From assembly GCA_021826485.1 (NCBI GenBank), contig JAKAZX010000218.1:1-6844 (forward strand): a stretch of DNA of 6,844 bases. Reading direction: 5' to 3'. Below, piece by piece: positions 3,756 to 6,844 of the stretch (position 1 is the first letter of the stretch; every line of letters starts with the position of its first letter). The stretch comes from Pseudomonadota bacterium (GTDB taxonomy: Bacteria > Pseudomonadota > Alphaproteobacteria > Acetobacterales > Acetobacteraceae). The notes under the pieces were generated by a model that saw only the letters and a program-made list of their open reading frames with translations, was not told the DNA's origin and ran no database searches. Made by a program: the position numbers and the translations under genes.

Positions 3756-5932
3756 GCGGCCTGGACCAAACCAACGCGCGCCCGGAAATCTGCATCATCG
3801 GGCGTTGCCGCTTCGAGTCCGGAATCGGCTCGATCACCTATTCGCTGTGCGAGGCGCTGGCCCGCAACTTCCCGGTCTGCGTCCTGCCGACCGAACCGGA
3901 TATCCGGACCTGGGACCATGTGATGCTTCCAAGCGGGCGGATCATCCCCGTCTGCAAGGACACATCCGCGCTGAAGGTCTCGATCTTCTGCGATGTCCTC
4001 TGGAACGGCCAGTACGACTTCAACCTGCATCTGCTCCCCGGGCACACGCTGAACTACGCCCACATCGTGTTCGACTCGGACGAGCTGCCGAGCCGCTGGG
4101 TCAGCGAGATCAACGAGCGGTTCCATCTCGCCATCGTGTGCAGCCCGCATCTCGTCAAAACCCTGCGGAACTCCCGCGTCGAGCGGCCGATCGCCTGCGT
4201 GCCGATCGCGCTCGATCTCGAACCATTGCTTGTCGAACCGTTCGAGCCGCCGCGCGCGGGGCGGACGCGGTTTTGCTCGGTTGCCGCCTTCCATCCGCGC
4301 AAGGGCACGCGGCTGCTCATCGACGCCTTCGCCGAACGCTTCGCCGGCCGTTCGGATGTCGAGCTGGTCCTGCATTCGAACATCGCGTTCGGTGACACAT
4401 TCACCCGCATGCAGCGGCTGATCGACGATCTCGGTCTGACGAATGTGAAGGCCTCGCACGGCCCGCTGTCCGTGGCCGACAAGAACGCGCTCATTCGCAA
4501 CAGCGATGTGTTCGTCAACTTCTCGCGCGGCGAGGGGTATTCGATCGGCCCGCGCGAGGCGATGGCGCTCGGCAAGCCGTTGGTGCTGTCCGATGTCGGT
4601 GGCCATGCCGATTTGGCCGGGCAACCCGGCGTGTTCATGGTGCCGACCGCGTTCAGCGTGCCCGGCCGGTATCCGGAGATCGACAATCTGGTGTTCGGCG
4701 AGCAACGCGTCGTCGAGACCAGTGCGGTCGCCGAGGCGCTGGAACAGGCGCGGGCCTACGCCCAGTCGGAGGAGAACGCGAGGACGGCGCAGGCGCGCCG
4801 GTCCCGCGCCGCCGACTTCACGTTCACCCGGCTCTCGACCAGCTTTGCCGAGTTGATCAACCCCGACATCAGCCGCTTCCGCAGCCTGCGGCCGCAACCG
4901 CGCGACGTCTCGATCCCGGAGGAGTTCCGCGCCCGGGTGCGGCAGACCCTGGGCCGGTCCGCCGCGCGCGTGGCCAGCGTGCGCCGCACCCTGACGCCGG
5001 CCTACGACGCCGGCTTCTTCTCGGTCTTCAACGCCTTCATGAGCCATCTTGTATGGGACTTGCAGGAAGACCGCTGCCACGGCGTGTTCCCGGACTGGGA
5101 TGTCGGGCGGCTGATCGAGCGTGAGGGAACCACCAAGTTCACCAGCTTCTGCTATGGCAAGCCCTCGGAGGGCAATGTCTGGCTGAAACTGTTCCAGCCG
5201 CTTTACGGCTATACCGAAGCGGAGATGAACGACCGCGACTTCCTGTACGCCAACGCCACCTTCCCGGCGATGCGGCACAACGAGAAGCGCGAACCGCTGA
5301 TGACCTATGTGCACGCGTACAAGCTGTATCAAAGCCGGGATTTCGCGTTCTGGCGGCAGCAGTATCACAAGGTGTTCGCCGAGCATGTCCGGCTGCGGCC
5401 GGAACTGGCGGCGGAGATCGACGCGTTCGCGGCGCGCAACCTCAAGGCCGGCTTCATGATCGCGGCCCATGTGCGCCATCCGAGCCATGTGATGGAGCAG
5501 CCGAACGCCGCGATGGCGCACAACCAGGTTTACATCGACCGCATCCATCAGACCTTGCGCCGGCGCGGCATCGATGCCGACCGCGGCGACTGGGGGCTGT
5601 TCCTGGCGACCGACCAGGACCGGGTGGTGCGCCAGTTCCGCGACGAATTCGGCGAACATGTCGTCTGCTTCACCGATGTCCGGCGCACGTCGATCGAGGA
5701 AGACGCGCGTTTCGAAAGCATGAGCGAAGCCGACCGCAAGAAGGAAGGCCAGCAGGTGCAGCATCTGGTGGCGGCGAACCCGGAAACCTGGACCACGCGC
5801 ATGGCGTGGGAAGTGATCCGCGACGCCTACGCGATGGCGCGCTGCCATCTGCTGCTGCATGTCGTCAGCAATATCTCGACGGCGGTGGCGTACATGAATC
5901 CGGACGTCGAGCTTGAACTCTGCCGCGCCTGA
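3752..5932 (+). CDS. Two-domain glycosyltransferase: GT4 domain plus fucosyltransferase-like domain
   Basis: 726 aa from GTG 3752, the start chosen for its GTGA overlap with the upstream gene. Residues about 10-370 form a GT4 GT-B enzyme: early ESGIGSITYSLCEAL, FHPRKGTRLLIDAFAERF (180-197), and FSRGEGYSIGPREAMALGKP (257-276) with the E-x7-E pair Glu261/Glu269. After a basic linker (about 380-415) comes a second domain (about 420-726). It has the order seen in GT23/NodZ/FUT8-type fucosyltransferases: FMIAAHVRHPSH with His573-Val-Arg575, FLATDQD (617-623), and near the end HVVSNISTAVAYMNP (703-717), comparable to the late Ser-containing motif of that group. These enzymes use GDP-fucose or a related GDP-sugar. 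Predicted cytoplasmic, no membrane segments seen. It may add two successive sugars to one glycan. The GT4 call is firm; the second-domain call is from motif order only, and the donor is unknown. Confidence 0.88.
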   Translation: MSGLDQTNARPEICIIGRCRFESGIGSITYSLCEALARNFPVCVLPTEPDIRTWDHVMLPSGRIIPVCKDTSALKVSIFCDVLWNGQYDFNLHLLPGHTLNYAHIVFDSDELPSRWVSEINERFHLAIVCSPHLVKTLRNSRVERPIACVPIALDLEPLLVEPFEPPRAGRTRFCSVAAFHPRKGTRLLIDAFAERFAGRSDVELVLHSNIAFGDTFTRMQRLIDDLGLTNVKASHGPLSVADKNALIRNSDVFVNFSRGEGYSIGPREAMALGKPLVLSDVGGHADLAGQPGVFMVPTAFSVPGRYPEIDNLVFGEQRVVETSAVAEALEQARAYAQSEENARTAQARRSRAADFTFTRLSTSFAELINPDISRFRSLRPQPRDVSIPEEFRARVRQTLGRSAARVASVRRTLTPAYDAGFFSVFNAFMSHLVWDLQEDRCHGVFPDWDVGRLIEREGTTKFTSFCYGKPSEGNVWLKLFQPLYGYTEAEMNDRDFLYANATFPAMRHNEKREPLMTYVHAYKLYQSRDFAFWRQQYHKVFAEHVRLRPELAAEIDAFAARNLKAGFMIAAHVRHPSHVMEQPNAAMAHNQVYIDRIHQTLRRRGIDADRGDWGLFLATDQDRVVRQFRDEFGEHVVCFTDVRRTSIEEDARFESMSEADRKKEGQQVQHLVAANPETWTTRMAWEVIRDAYAMARCHLLLHVVSNISTAVAYMNPDVELELCRA

Positions 5933-5953
5933 GCGCGCGCCGACACCCTCTGA

Positions 5954-5959
5954 CAGGAG
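5954..5959 (+). promoter_or_regulatory. Ribosome-binding site for the epimerase gene
   Basis: CAGGAG lies 11 nt before the ATG at 5971, in a 38-nt gap after the preceding stop. The short gap and lack of a terminator suggest one transcript with the two genes before it. The site supports the ATG at 5971 as the start. Confidence 0.6.
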
Positions 5960-5970
5960 ATCGCGACAGC

Positions 5971-6844
5971 ATGGGCCAAAAACGTTTCCTGGTGACCGGG
6001 GGCTGCGGCTTCGTCGGTCGCCATCTGATCGCCCGGCTGGCGCAGGATGCCCCGGAGGAGATCTGGGTGGTCGATGACCTGTCCACCGGCGCCCACCCGT
6101 CGCGCTGGGAGCGCCCGGTCGTCGAGCAGATCGATCTTACCCGCCCCGGCGTGAGCGAGTTCCGCCTCGCCGGCTCGGATACCCGCATCGTGTATCTGCA
6201 AGCGGATTTTCTGGCGCTGGCGCTGGCCGAGCTGGGCCGGATTCCCGATATCGGCCTCGCGCGCCTGCCGCATTTCGATGAGGTGTATCACCTCGCCTCC
6301 GTGGTCGGCGGGCGCAACGTGATCGACAACGACCCGCTGGCGGTCGGCATCGATCTGGCCATCGATTCGGCGTTCTTCCTGTGGGCCGCCAAGGTGGCCC
6401 GGCCGGACCGCATTCTCTACGCCTCGTCCAGCGCGGCCTATCCCATCCATCAGCAGACGTTCGAGACCGCGGTGCCGCTGAAGGAGGAGATGATCGACTT
6501 CCAGGATATCATCGGCAAGCCGGACTACACCTATGGCTGGAGCAAGCTGACCGGCGAATATCTGAGCCGGATCGCGGTCGAGAAATACGGGCTGCGCGTC
6601 GGCGTCGTGCGCCCCTTCTCCGGTTACGGCGAGGATCAGGAGCCGGTCTATCCGTTCCCGGCCATCGCGCTGCGCGTCGCCGCGCGGCGCAACCCGGTGA
6701 TCGTCTGGGGCAGCGGCGAGCAGAGCCGCGACTTCGTGCACATCGACGACGCCGTCGAGGCCTGCACGCGCGTTTGCCGCCGCATCGGCGACGGCTCGGC
6801 GGTGAATATCGGCAGCGGCCGGCCGGTCACGTTCCTCGAACTGG
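5971..6844 (+). CDS. NAD-dependent epimerase/dehydratase (extended SDR), 3' end outside window
   Basis: About 291 residues are visible, open to the right edge. It is an extended short-chain dehydrogenase acting on a nucleotide sugar. Seen: the Rossmann motif TGGCGFVG (residues 9-16); the acidic end of beta-2, VVDDLSTG (33-40), favouring NAD over NADP; VYHLASVVGG (105-114); the catalytic block LYASSSAAYP (149-158), with Ser152-154; YGWSK giving Tyr188 and Lys192; and RPFSGYG followed by WGSGEQSRDFVHIDD (246-260), the substrate-binding and C-terminal region of the family. It overall recalls UDP-glucose 4-epimerase, GDP-mannose 3,5-epimerase and GDP-fucose synthase relatives; I cannot choose between them. 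The insert between DLTRP and DEVYH is longer than I expect for a minimal epimerase. It probably feeds an activated sugar to the glycosyltransferase upstream. Confidence 0.9.
   Translation, partial: MGQKRFLVTGGCGFVGRHLIARLAQDAPEEIWVVDDLSTGAHPSRWERPVVEQIDLTRPGVSEFRLAGSDTRIVYLQADFLALALAELGRIPDIGLARLPHFDEVYHLASVVGGRNVIDNDPLAVGIDLAIDSAFFLWAAKVARPDRILYASSSAAYPIHQQTFETAVPLKEEMIDFQDIIGKPDYTYGWSKLTGEYLSRIAVEKYGLRVGVVRPFSGYGEDQEPVYPFPAIALRVAARRNPVIVWGSGEQSRDFVHIDDAVEACTRVCRRIGDGSAVNIGSGRPVTFLEL

Noticed and set aside
3680..5860. 726-codon open frame on the - strand opposite the two-domain glycosyltransferase
   Set aside because: It mirrors the + strand gene nearly end to end. Its translation is Arg/His/Gly-rich with no family motif, as expected for an antisense frame in GC-rich DNA, while the + frame has clear glycosyltransferase motifs.

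Overview
The window is GC-rich and all convincing genes lie on the + strand. It joins two kinds of DNA: a compact plasmid maintenance block (ParA-type ATPase, a small ribbon-helix-helix partner, an iteron-bearing origin, and a RepA-type initiator) and surface-polysaccharide genes on both sides of it. The RepA resembles initiators I associate with plasmids of Alphaproteobacteria, especially Acetobacteraceae. With the high GC and codon use, this suggests a large plasmid or chromid of such an organism. The taxonomic call is an inference from memory, not a search result.

Layout. Positions 3-686 are the 3' part of a GT4-type glycosyltransferase, closed by a perfect 10-bp hairpin that overlaps its stop codon. 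After a repeat-rich leader come parA (808-1464) and an 85-aa RHH protein (1461-1718), which overlap by ATGA. Copies of an 8-bp motif, AGCACGAA, occur before parA, at the parA/RHH junction and directly after the RHH gene, so they are a candidate centromere/operator set. Positions 1719-2007 hold the putative oriV: four direct iterons and one inverted iteron of the 17-mer CGTGGGGTTAAGTGACA, a second repeat family (CGACTCGGGG), and a less GC-rich patch with three ACTAGC repeats. repA follows (about 2008-2967), and a lone inverted iteron lies just after its stop.

Positions 2968-3359 are a noncoding spacer with a plausible sigma70-like promoter near its end. It leads into a polysaccharide operon: a 131-aa coiled-coil protein (3360-3755), a 726-aa two-domain protein overlapping it by GTGA (3752-5932; N-terminal GT4, C-terminal region resembling GT23/NodZ-like fucosyltransferases), and a partial NAD-dependent sugar epimerase/dehydratase (5971 to the window end).

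The maintenance genes would replicate and segregate the replicon. The flanking genes would build a glycan or glycoconjugate, with the epimerase probably supplying or modifying a nucleotide sugar for the glycosyltransferases. The most notable points are the centromere-like octads, the iteron arrangement that flanks repA, and the unusual GT4 plus fucosyltransferase-like fusion.
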